DNA from: Candidatus Tokpelaia sp. JSC189
GTDB taxonomy: Bacteria; Pseudomonadota; Alphaproteobacteria; Rhizobiales; Rhizobiaceae
Reading direction: 5' to 3'
NCBI GenBank assembly: GCA_003331045.1
Contig: QENA01000012.1
Location: 62,001 to 126,000, forward strand
DNA length: 64,000 bases
This document shows, one piece after another, positions 53,644 to 63,999 of this stretch. The first letter of the stretch is position 1. Each line of letters begins with the position of its first letter. The position numbers were made by a program, and so were the translations under genes. Below the pieces are notes generated by a model. It saw only the letters and a program-made list of their open reading frames with translations, made no database searches and was not told the DNA's origin.

Positions 53644-55241
53644 TGATTAAAATCGCGGCATCGTTGCGATTTATGCGTGCGGGCTGGGTTCTGGCGCGTG
53701 AGGGGGTTATCAGTGCTCTTCCCGCTGAGGAGCTGACAGGATTACTAGCCATAGGGCACCGAATGGCCAGCCTTATTGCCCGGCGCAGGAGTAGGAAAGT
53801 TAAGCGTTCCGAGCGCATGTCCCGGGCAATAAACAGGCTTGGCCCATTCTATGTCAAGCTTGGGCAATTTTTGGCAACACGTCCTGATATTGTAGGGCGG
53901 GATGTTGCAGCCGATCTTTCCATGTTGCAGGATAGGGTGAAGACATTCCCTATGCAAGCAGCTATTGCCCAGATTGAGGCTTCACTCGGCCGCAGGATAA
54001 ATGATCTTTTTTTTGAATTTGGCGAGCCAGTTGCCGCTGCATCCATAGCGCAGGTTCATCCAGCATGGATCCGCAACAATGATGGTTCGATGCGCAAGGT
54101 TGCTGTTAAAGTAACCCGCCCGGGCCTGAGGCAGGCTTTTTCCTGTGATCTTGAAAGCTTTTTTCTGGTTGCAAGTGCAGCAGAACACCATATGCCTGCT
54201 GTGCGGCGTCTGCAGCCTGTAAATGTGCTTGAAAATCTTCAGCAGATCACTCGTCTGGAAATGGATATGCGGCTTGAGGCTGCGGCTCTTTCAGAAATGG
54301 CTGATAATATTGCCGGTCAGCCGGGCTTTCGTGTGCCGGAAGTGGATTGGGAATATACAGGCCGTAATGTCCTGACCATGGAATGGGTTGACGGTATCAA
54401 GATTTTGGACCGAGATGCGCTAGCGATTGCAGGCCATGATTTGAATAGGCTTGCTGTGACATTGATGCAGTCTTTCCTGCGTCATACCCTATATGATGGT
54501 TTTTTTCATGCAGATATGCATCCGGGGAATCTTTTTGTTGACAGAGATGGGACTGTTGTTGCCGTCGATTTCGGCATTATGGGGCGGCTTGGAAAAAAGG
54601 AAAAGCGCTTTCTTGCAGAAATTCTGTATGGATTCATCCAGCGTGATTACCGCCGTGTTTCGGAAGTTCATTTTGAGGCCGGTTATGTACCCCGTTATCA
54701 TGATATCGCCAATTTTGCCCAAGCCAATCGCGCCATTGGTGAGCCTATCCATGGTCAGTCGGTCGAATCTATTTCTATGGCGCGTCTGCTTGCCCTGCTT
54801 TTTGAGGTAACCGAACTTTTTGACATGCAGACAAGGCCGGAGCTTCTTTTGCTGCAGAAAACTATGGTAGTGGTGGAAGGGGTGGCACGCTCGCTTGATC
54901 CACAATTCAATATGTGGAAGGCCGCAGAGCCCGTTGTCGGCGAATGGATTGTAAAAAATCTGGGAACAGCCGGTTTTGCAAACGATATGGTTGAAGGGGC
55001 AAAGGGCCTTGCTGGTCTGCTTCGCAGAACACCGGAATTAACAGTTCGTTTCGATGAAATTACAGAAGGCATACGGGATATGTCAGTTAACGGACTCCAT
55101 CTTGATGATGACACCATCAAACGTTTGGCCAAGGCACAAGCTCGAGAGAACCGTTTTGGCCATTATGCGCTCTGGATCATTGCTTTTTGTTGCATTGCAA
55201 TCATTTTTAGGCTTTTTTCTGATTTTTATGTCCTATATTGA
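53643..55241 (+). CDS. ubiB: Ubiquinone biosynthesis protein UbiB (ABC1/ADCK atypical kinase family)
   Basis: Membrane-associated atypical kinase/ATPase needed for ubiquinone synthesis; 532 residues. The KxGQ motif is VKLGQFLATRPD (about 71-82), the A-rich loop AAASIAQVHPA near 130, catalytic HADMHPGNLFVD near 288 and the VDFGIMGRL metal motif near 307. A C-terminal membrane helix (ALWIIAFCCIAIIFRLF) is present. It overlaps ubiE by one base. The next gene in relatives, coaBC, is here a fossil. Confidence 0.95.
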   Translation: MIKIAASLRFMRAGWVLAREGVISALPAEELTGLLAIGHRMASLIARRRSRKVKRSERMSRAINRLGPFYVKLGQFLATRPDIVGRDVAADLSMLQDRVKTFPMQAAIAQIEASLGRRINDLFFEFGEPVAAASIAQVHPAWIRNNDGSMRKVAVKVTRPGLRQAFSCDLESFFLVASAAEHHMPAVRRLQPVNVLENLQQITRLEMDMRLEAAALSEMADNIAGQPGFRVPEVDWEYTGRNVLTMEWVDGIKILDRDALAIAGHDLNRLAVTLMQSFLRHTLYDGFFHADMHPGNLFVDRDGTVVAVDFGIMGRLGKKEKRFLAEILYGFIQRDYRRVSEVHFEAGYVPRYHDIANFAQANRAIGEPIHGQSVESISMARLLALLFEVTELFDMQTRPELLLLQKTMVVVEGVARSLDPQFNMWKAAEPVVGEWIVKNLGTAGFANDMVEGAKGLAGLLRRTPELTVRFDEITEGIRDMSVNGLHLDDDTIKRLAKAQARENRFGHYALWIIAFCCIAIIFRLFSDFYVLY

Positions 55242-55429
55242 TCTCAATAAAACATTTTATAGCCAATATAGACATACGCAACTTTGATCCGTTGGCTAAA
55301 AATCCTTTGGTATTAAGTGCTGCTGAGAATGGTCATTCTGTCCATGGAGAGGACATATCAGCAGCTTTTAAAATCTTCTCCTGCCCAGAGCTTCGTTATG
55401 GTGCAGGCTATTCCAGCTCAAAATACACA

Positions 55430-55835
55430 CTTACCTGCAAGAATATTCTTCTCATTATCGGGGGCAGCGTTGCAAGCGTAGCACATTGGTGATCTAATAT
55501 TTTTGTGTCCTAAAAATCAAAAAACAGCTCAATCACGGGCGTGTAATGTTTAATATGGTTGAATATCTGAATTTTTTTACGGAAGTCAGCCATAGTTCAA
55601 AACGTTCAGACCTTATTGTCAGCTTTCCGCAGAAACTTCTGATCTTCTTGATCATGTCAAGGCAAAGCTTATCAAAAAGGTGCAGACTGGATTGTTGCCA
55701 ATGATATTTCCCATTCGCCTGATGATTTCGATGTTATAGGCGGCAATAGGAACTATGTACAGATTATCAGCCATAGCGGGGTTGAGTTATGGCCAAAAAT
55801 GGACAAGATCGCTCTTAGAAAGCCTGAACAAATAG
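55430..55835 (+). pseudogene. coaBC: Phosphopantothenoylcysteine decarboxylase/phosphopantothenate-cysteine ligase fossil
   Basis: The start of CoaBC is recognisable as TCKNILLIIGGSVASVAHW (55434-55489; family GKRILLIIGGGIAAYKSLDL). Most of the protein is deleted. The end reappears as QLSAETSDLLDHVKAKLIKK then, after frameshifts, DWIVANDISHSPDDFDVIGG and NRNYVQIISHSGVELWPKM (to about 55835). This corresponds to the CoaB tail (FAAET-DLL-NA-AKL-RKGADWIVANDVS---GGD-N-VHI). About 0.4 kb remains of a gene normally about 1.2 kb. It sits directly behind ubiB, its ancestral place. CoaBC performs two essential steps of coenzyme A synthesis. Confidence 0.85.
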
Positions 55836-55841
55836 GGCCTC

Positions 55842-56846
55842 TCAGTTATCTTCAAACAACCCTTCCTGAATTGCAGCATGTCGTAGTGAGGATATCATCC
55901 GTGTTCCCATCTGCTGGATAACTAAACTGCCGGCAAATGAGCCAATCCGTGCTGCATTCACCAGAGGTAGGCCTCTGGTATATCCATAAAGAAAACCGGC
56001 AGCATAAAGATCACCAGCACCAGTCGTATCAATAAGCTGCTCTGTCGGAAATGCGGATATTGTGAATGTTTCATCGCATTTGATGACAACAGAACCATTT
56101 TCCGAACGGGTGATACAGACAATATGGCGACAGTCTGTACGGATAGCTTGCACAGCTGTTTCAAAAGATGCTGTTTCATAGAGAGATTTTATTTCCGCTT
56201 CATTTGCAAAAATAATATCTACAATACCGCTGCGAATAAGGTGCAAAAATTCATCACGATAACGGTCAATACAAAAAGAATCAGACAGAGTCATGGCGAT
56301 TTCATTACCATTTTCATGGGCAATACTGGTGGCAAGTAGGATTGCTTCTCTGGCTCGTGGCGCATCCCATAGATAGCCTTCAAAATATACCACCTTTGCC
56401 TTGGCAACGTTGGTAATGCTGATATCTTTAGGACCGAATTCCATGCTAGCACCAAGATAGGTGTTCATCGAACGCTCTCCATCCGGCGTGACAAAAATTA
56501 TCGAACGGGCCGTCGGAGGGCCGCCTTCCAGCGGACGCATCTTGTAAATTACGCCCTGCTCCTTTAGGTCATGGGTAAAAACTTGTCCCAGATGGTCATC
56601 GGCAACCTTGCCTAGATAAGCCACTTTTCCACCCAGATTCGCGATACCAATTGCTGTATTGGTGGCACTGCCGGCTGAGGTTTCAGTTGCAAGGCTTATA
56701 CAGCTGTATAGAAATTCGGCTCGATTGGCATCTATCAGGCTCATAGCGCCTTTAATAATACCGTTATTGACGATGAAATCTTCTTCCATCCGAGCACTGA
56801 TATCTACAATGGCATTACCAATGGCAAGAACATCAATTTTCAACAT
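55842..56846 (-). CDS. PfkB-family adenosine kinase
   Basis: Sugar/nucleoside kinase, 334 residues, of the adenosine-kinase subgroup in Rhizobiales; makes AMP from adenosine and ATP. GNAIVDISARM (about 9), GGPPTARSIIFVTPDGERSM (about 107) and the catalytic DTTGAGDLYAAGFLYG (about 273-288) are the PfkB signatures. Another small-molecule substrate cannot be excluded. The gene runs convergent to ubiB and its stop lies a few bases beyond the last recognisable coaBC residues. Confidence 0.9.
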   Translation of the reverse strand: MLKIDVLAIGNAIVDISARMEEDFIVNNGIIKGAMSLIDANRAEFLYSCISLATETSAGSATNTAIGIANLGGKVAYLGKVADDHLGQVFTHDLKEQGVIYKMRPLEGGPPTARSIIFVTPDGERSMNTYLGASMEFGPKDISITNVAKAKVVYFEGYLWDAPRAREAILLATSIAHENGNEIAMTLSDSFCIDRYRDEFLHLIRSGIVDIIFANEAEIKSLYETASFETAVQAIRTDCRHIVCITRSENGSVVIKCDETFTISAFPTEQLIDTTGAGDLYAAGFLYGYTRGLPLVNAARIGSFAGSLVIQQMGTRMISSLRHAAIQEGLFEDN

Positions 56847-57232
56847 GAATTTAGAGCCTATTCTTAAATGAGAGTGGAGTATAGATATGGTCTCTGTTTT
56901 ATCTTTCGTTCGATTTTTTACAGCAAGCTAGGCAGGCAAGCGCAAAAGGCATCCGCTCGGCCACTTCGCCAAGCTATTGTTTCCGCAAACAGAAAATGGC
57001 ATATGAGTGATATTCAAAGTGCTGTAGTTATCGAAAGAGGCAATACTTACCTGGAAAGCAGTAAAATAGCCAATCCAAGTATAAGGGCCCTGCTATAATA
57101 CCGCCAGGTGACGGAATGTATATTATCAGATGAGCGATAGTGGACATGAAATCAGCACAGATGTTCTCCGAACATTAAGAGCTGATTCCATAAACTAAAT
57201 ATGGCAGCAACTGTCGCATAATCCACATAGCC
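56847..57232. other. Spacer between adenosine kinase and SURF1 genes
   Basis: About 385 bases. Relatives often carry ispH or other genes downstream of SURF1; nothing recognisable remains. It should hold the adenosine kinase promoter. Confidence 0.35.
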
Positions 57233-57994
57233 TTATTCATGTCTATGCTTTTTCTGTCCGTTGAGAAGAACAAAAATCCCTGCCAAAAAAACCAAAACTG
57301 CAAGGGCAAACCATGTTAAGGCATAAACAAAATGGTTGTTTGGAAAGCTGATGGCTGTCAGGCCTCCAATCGGTATGCCTCCTATATTAGCCGTTTCATC
57401 GGCATCAATAAAATAAGGAGCAACTTCAGAAAGTCTGCGTGCTTTTGCCATGGCAGGCAGTTCGCGTGTGTACCAGCGGTCTGCGGTCGGGTTGTTGCGG
57501 CGGGGATAAAAACCATTTTTCTCACCCATGCGTAGAATACCATTAACTGTAGTTTCATTATTAATAAGTCCTTCTGTTCGTGTCACCTGCTTTTTCCTAT
57601 CCATTGGGACAAAACCACGGTTGATAAAGATTATAGAACCATCAGGTGTCTCAAACGGTGTAAGTAACCAGTATCCGGTTCCCTCAGCGGTAAGCGTTGT
57701 GATAAGAACCTCTTTGTCATTAAGAAAATGGCCAGTTACGCGAACAGGCATATAGTCACAGCATGCAGCGGTTACATTCAGCCATTTTGGCTTGGACGGG
57801 GCATATACAGCAGGCAAATGGATTTTCTGATTGACGCGGGCAATCAGGTCATTCTTCCAAAAAAGCCGCTGCATTTGCCAGATGCCAAGACCGGTAAATA
57901 GGCAAAAAAATAGGGCAATAATAATTCTTAAGATGGTGGAGAAAACAATGGAACTAGTCCGTTGGATTTTTGGTGGATTAGAAGCATGTGTCAT
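57233..57994 (-). CDS. SURF1-family cytochrome oxidase assembly protein
   Basis: Inner-membrane protein assisting heme-copper oxidase assembly; 253 residues with the expected two membrane helices: about 20-42 (IIIALFFCLFTGLGIWQMQR) and about 222-246 (FVYALTWFALAVLVFLAGIF). Between them lies a periplasmic domain with YMPVRVTGHFL and the INRGFVPMD motif. AGGA lies 6 bases upstream of the ATG. The oxidase genes themselves are not in the window. Confidence 0.93.
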   Translation of the reverse strand: MTHASNPPKIQRTSSIVFSTILRIIIALFFCLFTGLGIWQMQRLFWKNDLIARVNQKIHLPAVYAPSKPKWLNVTAACCDYMPVRVTGHFLNDKEVLITTLTAEGTGYWLLTPFETPDGSIIFINRGFVPMDRKKQVTRTEGLINNETTVNGILRMGEKNGFYPRRNNPTADRWYTRELPAMAKARRLSEVAPYFIDADETANIGGIPIGGLTAISFPNNHFVYALTWFALAVLVFLAGIFVLLNGQKKHRHE

Positions 57995-58209
57995 AATACG
58001 TCCTATTTTATCATGCCTTTTGCAGAAGGAAAGCTTCTTTCATTTTTTAAGTGAAGCAATTTTTACCTGAGTACAGGATAAAGGTCTTGACCTTTGGTGT
58101 ATTAATCTTTACCCAGGGGAGCGACTTTCTATACTAAGGCTGGTATTTATCGGCCTGTTGCTAGGATACTGTAAGTAGCTATAACGTATTTAATTTAAGG
58201 TGATAATTC

Positions 58210-58497
58210 ATGTCCCGTGTTTGCGAATTGACCGGAAAGTCGGTCCAATATGGCAATAATGTAAGCCACGCCAACAACAAGACGCGCCGCCGCTTTTTAC
58301 CGAATCTCTGCAATGTCACATTGATCTCTGAAATTTTAGATCACAATAGCTATCGGTTTCGCATTTCAGCACATGCGCTGCGCTCGGTTGAACACCACGG
58401 TGGCCTTGATGCATTCCTTCTAAAAGCTCACGACAAGGAACTATCGCAGCGTGCACGACTTCTCAAGCGCCGGATTGCTCAGAAACAGGCAGTCTGA
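58210..58497 (+). CDS. rpmB: 50S ribosomal protein L28
   Basis: Ribosomal protein of 95 residues. [35 protein letters not shown] and the [20 protein letters not shown] block are typical of alphaproteobacterial L28. AAGGTG lies 8 bases upstream. The next gene, a VUT-family transporter, follows on the same strand after 71 bases. Confidence 0.97.
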   Translation: MSRVCELTGKSVQYGNNVSHANNKTRRRFLPNLCNVTLISEILDHNSYRFRISAHALRSVEHHGGLDAFLLKAHDKELSQRARLLKRRIAQKQAV

Positions 58498-58568
58498 GGA
58501 TAGATTCTATTAAAATTGGGAAAAGCTAGTTTGTCAGGTTTTTTCTGGTTCCATTACCAAGATTAAGA

Positions 58569-59219
58569 ATGACTCAGACCAAAGCGTTTTTTTTCATTGT
58601 TTTTGCCATGTGCGTAGTTGTCACTGTGTCTAATATTTTGGTGCAGTATCCATTCTGTTTTTTTGGTCTTGAGCATGTTCTCACCTATGGCGCATTTATC
58701 TATCCTTTCGCTTTTCTCATCAATGATCTGACCAATCGTCGTTTTGGGCAAGAAATGGCGCGCCGTGTAGTTTATGTGGGTTTTTTTGCTGGCCTTGTTG
58801 CTTCATGGTGGCTGGCAAGCCCGAGGTTTGCGATCGCATCCGGCTCAGCTTTTCTGTTTTCACAATTGCTTAATATTGCTGTTTTTACACCGTTGCAGCG
58901 TAAAAGCTGGTGGAAGGCGCCGTTTGCGGCAGCAGCTATTGGCTCTTTTTTTGATACGGTTTTGTTTTTTTCCATTGCATTTGCAGCTCTGTTTGGTTTT
59001 ATCGATGTTATGGCATCTCGACCTGATCAGTCGATCTTCGATTATATAGAGATATTTAGTCTGCCAGTGCCTCTATGGCTCTCACTCGGAGTTGGTGATT
59101 TCTTGGTGAAAATTACCATGGCGCTTTTTATGCTTATCCCATATGGGGTAATTTTCGTATTTTTTATGCCAATTGTTCACATACCGCAAAAAAGCAATGC
59201 TAGTTCCTGTGAAGAATGA
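58569..59219 (+). CDS. VUT-family (YhhQ-like) queuosine precursor transporter
   Basis: 216-residue inner-membrane protein with about six helices. YGAFIYPFAFLINDLTNRRFG (about 37-57) and the GVGDFLVKITMALFMLIPYG block are characteristic of the vitamin-uptake-like/YhhQ family, which imports 7-cyano-7-deazaguanine-type precursors of the tRNA base queuosine. The substrate is inferred from the family, not from this sequence. rpmB followed by this gene is conserved in Rhizobiales. Confidence 0.88.
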   Translation: MTQTKAFFFIVFAMCVVVTVSNILVQYPFCFFGLEHVLTYGAFIYPFAFLINDLTNRRFGQEMARRVVYVGFFAGLVASWWLASPRFAIASGSAFLFSQLLNIAVFTPLQRKSWWKAPFAAAAIGSFFDTVLFFSIAFAALFGFIDVMASRPDQSIFDYIEIFSLPVPLWLSLGVGDFLVKITMALFMLIPYGVIFVFFMPIVHIPQKSNASSCEE

Positions 59220-59566
59220 TCGATGGTTTTGTTTTTATTAATCTAGCACAAACCTACCAGCTTATAAAAACAGGACAGCTTTTCTTCTAGTTTAAGACTA
59301 GAAGAAATAGATATACTTGATGCGAGGAAAAATTTTTCAATTGATAAATGCCTAGCTTGAAACTGATGCTTCTCAGGCAGAGACCTCAAATAGGGTTATG
59401 ATATTCAAGCCATAACCCGTTTAGTGAGGTCGTCCCTTTATCTCTATTGATGACCTGAAATTTCCCCAACATTACATTCAGTTTAACGGAGCAGCATTAA
59501 AGCCGCTGGGAATCATACTATCTGCTTCATTAAAATAATCCGCTATATCCTCGAGTAAGGCTTATG
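59220..59566. other. Convergent spacer with a possible gene tail
   Basis: Between convergent VUT and yggS genes. Besides the hairpin at 59281-59307, a minus-strand block near 59488-59568 (ALLEDIADYFNEADSMIPSG...) reads as a protein tail ending in a stop just after yggS. No family is recognised. Confidence 0.3.
59281..59307. terminator. Perfect 11-bp inverted repeat between convergent genes
   Basis: TTTCTTCTAGT (59281-59291) and ACTAGAAGAAA (59297-59307) with loop TTAAG, 62 bases after the VUT gene. It could work in both directions; no extended T-run follows on the plus strand. Confidence 0.55.
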
Positions 59567-60256
59567 CTAAATTCTATGGCCAAAAATAGCAGAACCGACG
59601 CGTATACTGGTTGCGCCAAAGGCAATTGCTGTCTCAAAATCTCTAGACATTCCCATTGAAAATTTTGATAAACCTGCTTCCCGTCCAAGTTTTTCCAAAA
59701 GCGCAAAATGTAGACCCGGATTTTCATCTGCTGGGGGAATACACATTAGACCCTCAATATCTAGATGATGGAAAGTTTGGCAACGCCTGACAAAGGCAAC
59801 AGTATCTTGAGGAGTAATACCTGATTTTTGCGGTTCGAGGCCTGTATTGACCTGAACATAGAATTTTAAACGCTTGTCCTGTTTTTTTGCTTCTTGTGCC
59901 AAGACCATGGCAATTTTTTCCCGGTTAATTGTCTCAATTACATCAAACAGCTGTATCGCTTCTGCTGCTTTATTGGATTGCAGCGGACCAATAAGATGGA
60001 GTTGAATATTCAAAAAAGCTTTCTGCAATGTAGGCCATTTGGCTTTTGCTTCCTGCACCCGATTTTCCCCGAAAACGCGCTGCCCCATCTTTAAAATAGG
60101 TAGAATTTCCGGCGTATCAAAAGTTTTAGAAACTGCAACAAGGGTGATATCCGAATAAGACCTGCCTGATTTGGAAGCTGCCTTTTCAATTTTCGCAGAA
60201 ATCTGCTGCAAAGCGTTTACGCTGTCGTATCTGGTATTTGTGGATTCATCATGCAT
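59567..60256 (-). CDS. YggS-family pyridoxal phosphate homeostasis protein
   Basis: 229-residue single-domain PLP-binding protein of the PLPBP/YggS/PROSC family, which buffers intracellular PLP. PLP lysine K44 is in LVAVSKTF, followed by FGENRVQEAKAKW (about 68) and the C-terminal SMGMSRDFETAIAFGATSIR with RVGSAIFG. Divergent from leuS. It is of interest because the pyridoxal kinase gene in this window is dead, leaving PLP supply dependent on other routes. Confidence 0.93.
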   Translation of the reverse strand: MHDESTNTRYDSVNALQQISAKIEKAASKSGRSYSDITLVAVSKTFDTPEILPILKMGQRVFGENRVQEAKAKWPTLQKAFLNIQLHLIGPLQSNKAAEAIQLFDVIETINREKIAMVLAQEAKKQDKRLKFYVQVNTGLEPQKSGITPQDTVAFVRRCQTFHHLDIEGLMCIPPADENPGLHFALLEKLGREAGLSKFSMGMSRDFETAIAFGATSIRVGSAIFGHRI

Positions 60257-60377
60257 TTTTTTATCTCTTTTTAGCGCTTTCTGATCTGAATCTCTTTTAT
60301 CCCTGTTGACGCTTGCACTATTTGGTGGTGAAGGTTTTCATAAAATTTATCTATTCTTTTGCAAGAGAATAACAGAA

Positions 60378-62990
60378 ATGGGAACCGAATATTATAATCC
60401 ACGCACCGCGGAAAAAAAATGGCAGTCTGTCTGGGAAAAAAGCGCAGTATTTAAAGTCCGCAACGATGATCCACGGCAGAAATACTATGTTCTTGAAATG
60501 TTTCCATATCCTTCTGGTCGGATTCATATGGGACATGTGCGCAATTATACTATGGGAGATGTGGTTGCCCGTTTTAAGCGCGCAAACGGATATAATGTGC
60601 TGCATCCCATGGGATGGGATGCATTTGGCATGCCAGCGGAAAATGCCGCCATGCAGAACAGAGTTCATCCTCGCGAATGGACATATCGGAATATTGCCGT
60701 CATGCGCGAACAGCTTAAATCTATGGGGCTTTCGCTCGATTGGTCACGTGAATTTGCAACCTGTGATGTTGATTACTATTATCATCAGCAGGTTTTGTTC
60801 CTTGATATATATGAAAAAGGGCTGGTCACGCGCAAGACTTCTAAGGTGAACTGGGATCCGGTAGATCATACTGTGCTTGCCAATGAACAGGTGGTGGATG
60901 GCCGCGGTTGGCGCTCGGGCGCGCTAGTTGAGCAGCAGGAACTGGCCCAGTGGTTTTTCAGGACTACCGATTATAGCGAGGAGTTGCTGGAAGGGTTAGA
61001 CTGCCTTGAGCAGTGGCCGGATAAGGTGCGCACCATGCAGCGTAACTGGATCGGAAAATCTGAAGGTTTGATTATACGTTGGCAACTGGCTCCGGGGACA
61101 TTTGGGAAATCTGTCTGTATTGAAGTTTATACAACACGGCCTGATACGATTTTTGGTGTTTCTTTCATCGCAATTGCAGTTGACCATCCACTGGCTAGGG
61201 AACTAGCGAAAACAGACAGCGATCTTCAGGCCTTTATCGACGAATGCTACCAAGCAAGCACCTCGACAGCAGCCATCGAAACAGCTGAGAAAAAAGGCTT
61301 TAAAACCGAGCTGGATGTATTGCATCCTTTTGATAATGAATGGAAAATTCCGGTTTATGTCGCTAATTTTATTTTGATGGATTATGGCACGGGTGCTATT
61401 TTTGGCTGCCCTGCGCATGACCAGCGCGATCTTGATTTTGCCAACGCTTATGATCTGCCTGTGCGCCCTGTCGTTTTGCCGCAGGATGATCAGGATCCAA
61501 TGACTTTTTCTGTTACTAAAGCAGCGTATACAGAAAATGGCACTTTAATCCATTCGCGTTTTCTCGATGGTCTGACACCGCAGGCCGCTTTTGAAGAAGT
61601 AGCAACCCGGCTTAAAAAAACTATGCTGGACGGTAAGCCACAGGCTGAGCAGTGTATTCAATTCCGCCTGCGTGATTGGGGTATTTCGCGCCAGCGTTAT
61701 TGGGGCTGTCCGATCCCGGTGATTTATTGTGATGATTGTGGTATTGTGCCGGTACCAAAAGCCGATCTTCCGGTTATTCTGCCTGAGGATGTCACTTTTG
61801 ACCAGCCAGGCAACCCCCTTGATCGCCATGAAAAATGGAAAAGGGTAAAATGTCCGAAGTGTAGCAGACTAGCACGGCGCGAAACGGATACGATGGATAC
61901 ATTTGTTGATTCATCTTGGTATTATGCCCGTTTTACTGCGCCTTGGAAAAAAGAGCCGACAGATATTGTCGCAGTTGACCATTGGTTGCCGGTTGACCAG
62001 TATATTGGCGGGATTGAACATGCAATCCTGCATCTGCTTTATTCGCGTTTTTTTGCCCGAGTAATGAAAAAAATCGGTCATGTCCAGGTCGAAGAACCAT
62101 TCAAAAGTCTTTTTACCCAAGGCATGGTTGTGCATGAAACATATCGCAATAATCAGGGCTGGGTGTCGCCAGCAGAAATCCGTATTGAGGAAAAGGATGG
62201 CAATCGTACTGCTACACTTTGCTCTTCCGGTGAGCCAGTTGAAATCGGCTCTATTGAAAAAATGTCAAAATCGAAAAGGAATGTTGTTGATCCTGATGAT
62301 ATTTTGGCATCTTACGGCGCAGATACAGTGCGCTGGTTCATGCTATCGGATTCTCCGCCCGAGCGCGATGTCATCTGGTCTGAGGCCGGTGTTGAAGGGG
62401 TACATCGTTTTGTTCAGCGTATCTGGCGTCTAGTTAGTGGTGCTGCCGGTGAATTGCGCGATATTATGCCTCAGGCGATATATAATGGTGCTGCCGGTGA
62501 AATTTCCAAGGCAGCACATTGTACTCTCAAGGCTGTTGGTGATGATTTTGAAAAATTGGCATTCAACCGGGCTGTTGCCCGTCTTTATGAATTTGTGAAT
62601 ATTATATCACCAGCTTTACAGTCGGCCGGCCGGGTTGAGACAGATATGAAAGCCGCCTTGCGGCAGGCTCTTGATTTTCTTATTGCTATGATTGCGCCGA
62701 TGATGCCTCACTTGGCTGAAGAATGCCATGCGATCCTCGGTGGAAAAAACCTGGTGGCTAATTTGTTTTGGCCTATTTTTGATTCTGCTCTAATTATAGA
62801 TAATGATCTTACAATCCCTGTACAGATTAATGGAAAAAAACGGGGTGATCTGATAATCGCTCGTGATGCAGATCAGGCTACAATTGAAAAAGCCGTTCTA
62901 TCACTTGATTTTGTTGTTAATCGGCTGGGTAACAAAATACCCAAAAAAATTATTATTGTGCCACAGAGGATTGTCAATGTCGTCATTTAA
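60378..62990 (+). CDS. leuS: Leucine--tRNA ligase
   Basis: Class I aminoacyl-tRNA synthetase for tRNA-Leu; 870 residues. HIGH-type motif [19 protein letters not shown] (about 42-60), a CP1 editing domain from about 225 containing [12 protein letters not shown], and the KMSKS loop [12 protein letters not shown] near 628. Start ATG 60378 ([15 protein letters not shown]) matches the family; the longer frame from 60306 does not. It overlaps lptE by 14 bases, so the two are coupled. Confidence 0.97.
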   Translation: MGTEYYNPRTAEKKWQSVWEKSAVFKVRNDDPRQKYYVLEMFPYPSGRIHMGHVRNYTMGDVVARFKRANGYNVLHPMGWDAFGMPAENAAMQNRVHPREWTYRNIAVMREQLKSMGLSLDWSREFATCDVDYYYHQQVLFLDIYEKGLVTRKTSKVNWDPVDHTVLANEQVVDGRGWRSGALVEQQELAQWFFRTTDYSEELLEGLDCLEQWPDKVRTMQRNWIGKSEGLIIRWQLAPGTFGKSVCIEVYTTRPDTIFGVSFIAIAVDHPLARELAKTDSDLQAFIDECYQASTSTAAIETAEKKGFKTELDVLHPFDNEWKIPVYVANFILMDYGTGAIFGCPAHDQRDLDFANAYDLPVRPVVLPQDDQDPMTFSVTKAAYTENGTLIHSRFLDGLTPQAAFEEVATRLKKTMLDGKPQAEQCIQFRLRDWGISRQRYWGCPIPVIYCDDCGIVPVPKADLPVILPEDVTFDQPGNPLDRHEKWKRVKCPKCSRLARRETDTMDTFVDSSWYYARFTAPWKKEPTDIVAVDHWLPVDQYIGGIEHAILHLLYSRFFARVMKKIGHVQVEEPFKSLFTQGMVVHETYRNNQGWVSPAEIRIEEKDGNRTATLCSSGEPVEIGSIEKMSKSKRNVVDPDDILASYGADTVRWFMLSDSPPERDVIWSEAGVEGVHRFVQRIWRLVSGAAGELRDIMPQAIYNGAAGEISKAAHCTLKAVGDDFEKLAFNRAVARLYEFVNIISPALQSAGRVETDMKAALRQALDFLIAMIAPMMPHLAEECHAILGGKNLVANLFWPIFDSALIIDNDLTIPVQINGKKRGDLIIARDADQATIEKAVLSLDFVVNRLGNKIPKKIIIVPQRIVNVVI

Positions 62991-63543
62991 CCACCTTATA
63001 AAAGGCGTGGCATGTGGTAATATTATCGGTTTATTGACAATTCTGGCAGCCTGTTCTGTCCAGCCGCTTTATTCGAGTAAAACAGTTGGGGATAATCTAT
63101 CATCCGTTGTAACGCCGGATATACGCAGAAAATTATCATCTATCGCCATCGACAGTCCGAATGATCGGATGACACAGTTGGTGCGCAATCAGTTGATCTT
63201 TCTGCTTTCAGGCGGTGCAGACCAACTGGCAACGCCTGCTTATCAGTTGGCACTGAACATTCATTCTTATGTGCAAACTGCCGTGCGCGTTGATATCGGT
63301 GACAGGACAGAGTATGCTGGCCGTGCTTCAGTAGGTACTGTTACAGCTATTTCAAACTATATATTGAAAGATAGTGAGGGAAAGCCACTAGCGATGCACA
63401 AACGGTCTATTATATCTTCATTTGATCGTCCACGACAGGAATACGCAAATCTAGCAGCTGAAGAGAATGCAAAAAAACGTGCAGCAGAAGAACTTGCGGA
63501 GCGTATTTTCTTATCACTGGTGCAGGATATTTCTCGCTACTAG
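62977..63543 (+). CDS. lptE: LPS-assembly lipoprotein LptE
   Basis: Outer-membrane lipoprotein that plugs the LptD barrel during LPS export; 188 residues. A signal peptide (about 1-30) ends in the lipobox LAAC, followed by SVQPLYSS. The rest is a weakly conserved LptE/RlpB domain with [14 protein letters not shown] at the end. ATG 62977 with AGAGGA upstream was chosen. It overlaps leuS, the standard Rhizobiales arrangement, but holA, normally next, is not present; a terminator follows instead. Confidence 0.88.
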   Translation: MSSFNHLIKGVACGNIIGLLTILAACSVQPLYSSKTVGDNLSSVVTPDIRRKLSSIAIDSPNDRMTQLVRNQLIFLLSGGADQLATPAYQLALNIHSYVQTAVRVDIGDRTEYAGRASVGTVTAISNYILKDSEGKPLAMHKRSIISSFDRPRQEYANLAAEENAKKRAAEELAERIFLSLVQDISRY

Positions 63544-63565
63544 ACTATTTTACCTTTGAAAATTT

Positions 63566-63598
63566 AAAAGCCCGTCCTGTTTCAGGCAGGCTTTTTAT
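63566..63598 (+). terminator. Intrinsic terminator of leuS-lptE
   Basis: AAAAGCCcgtCCTG / CAGGcaGGCTTTTT stem-loop (63566-63596) ending in a T-run, 23 bases after the lptE stop. Confidence 0.85.
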
Positions 63599-63657
63599 TG
63601 GCAGTGACAAGTACTATATCGAAGCAGAAAAGGGATTGGGCTGTGTACACGATGCTG

Positions 63658-63706
63658 TAAAATAAAAATACAGCAGAGCATAGCGGGGGACATAGCTCTG
63701 CTGTAT
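63658..63706 (-). terminator. Minus-strand terminator hairpin
   Basis: Perfect 12-bp arms ATACAGCAGAGC (63668-63679) and GCTCTGCTGTAT (63695-63706), loop of 15 bases. On the minus strand the stem is followed by TTTTATTTT, typical of an intrinsic terminator. It would end the leftward transcript whose coding end is seen at the window edge. Confidence 0.75.
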
Positions 63707-63948
63707 CTAAAACACCTTGCTTGAAATATAAAAATCTCAGGGCAAGGCTATTAGATCAACCTTACAGACCTGCGGGGGGGATAGGTCCTAAACGATCGAT
63801 CTATTCTCCAGATATTTCTCTTTATTATATTCGTCAATGCTTAATATTTAAACAGGTTGAAAAAATCATAGAAATTAATGATAGCGTTTAAAAAGATCAA
63901 TTCATCCGTCTAAAATTACCTTATTATAATACAACTCTGGGTGAAAGC

Positions 63949-63999
63949 TTATTGTGGCAGCGTATCATTTTCCCACAGAGTTGCACCTGCAAGATAAAG
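63949..63999 (-). CDS. 3' end of an unidentified minus-strand gene
   Basis: The last 16 codons before TAA at 63951-63949 read LYLAGATLWENDTLPQ in an open frame running off the window. The terminator at 63658-63706 lies downstream. The tail is too short to assign a family; a chance frame remains possible. The 240 bases between are AT-rich and gene-free. Confidence 0.35.
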   Translation of the reverse strand, partial: LYLAGATLWENDTLPQ

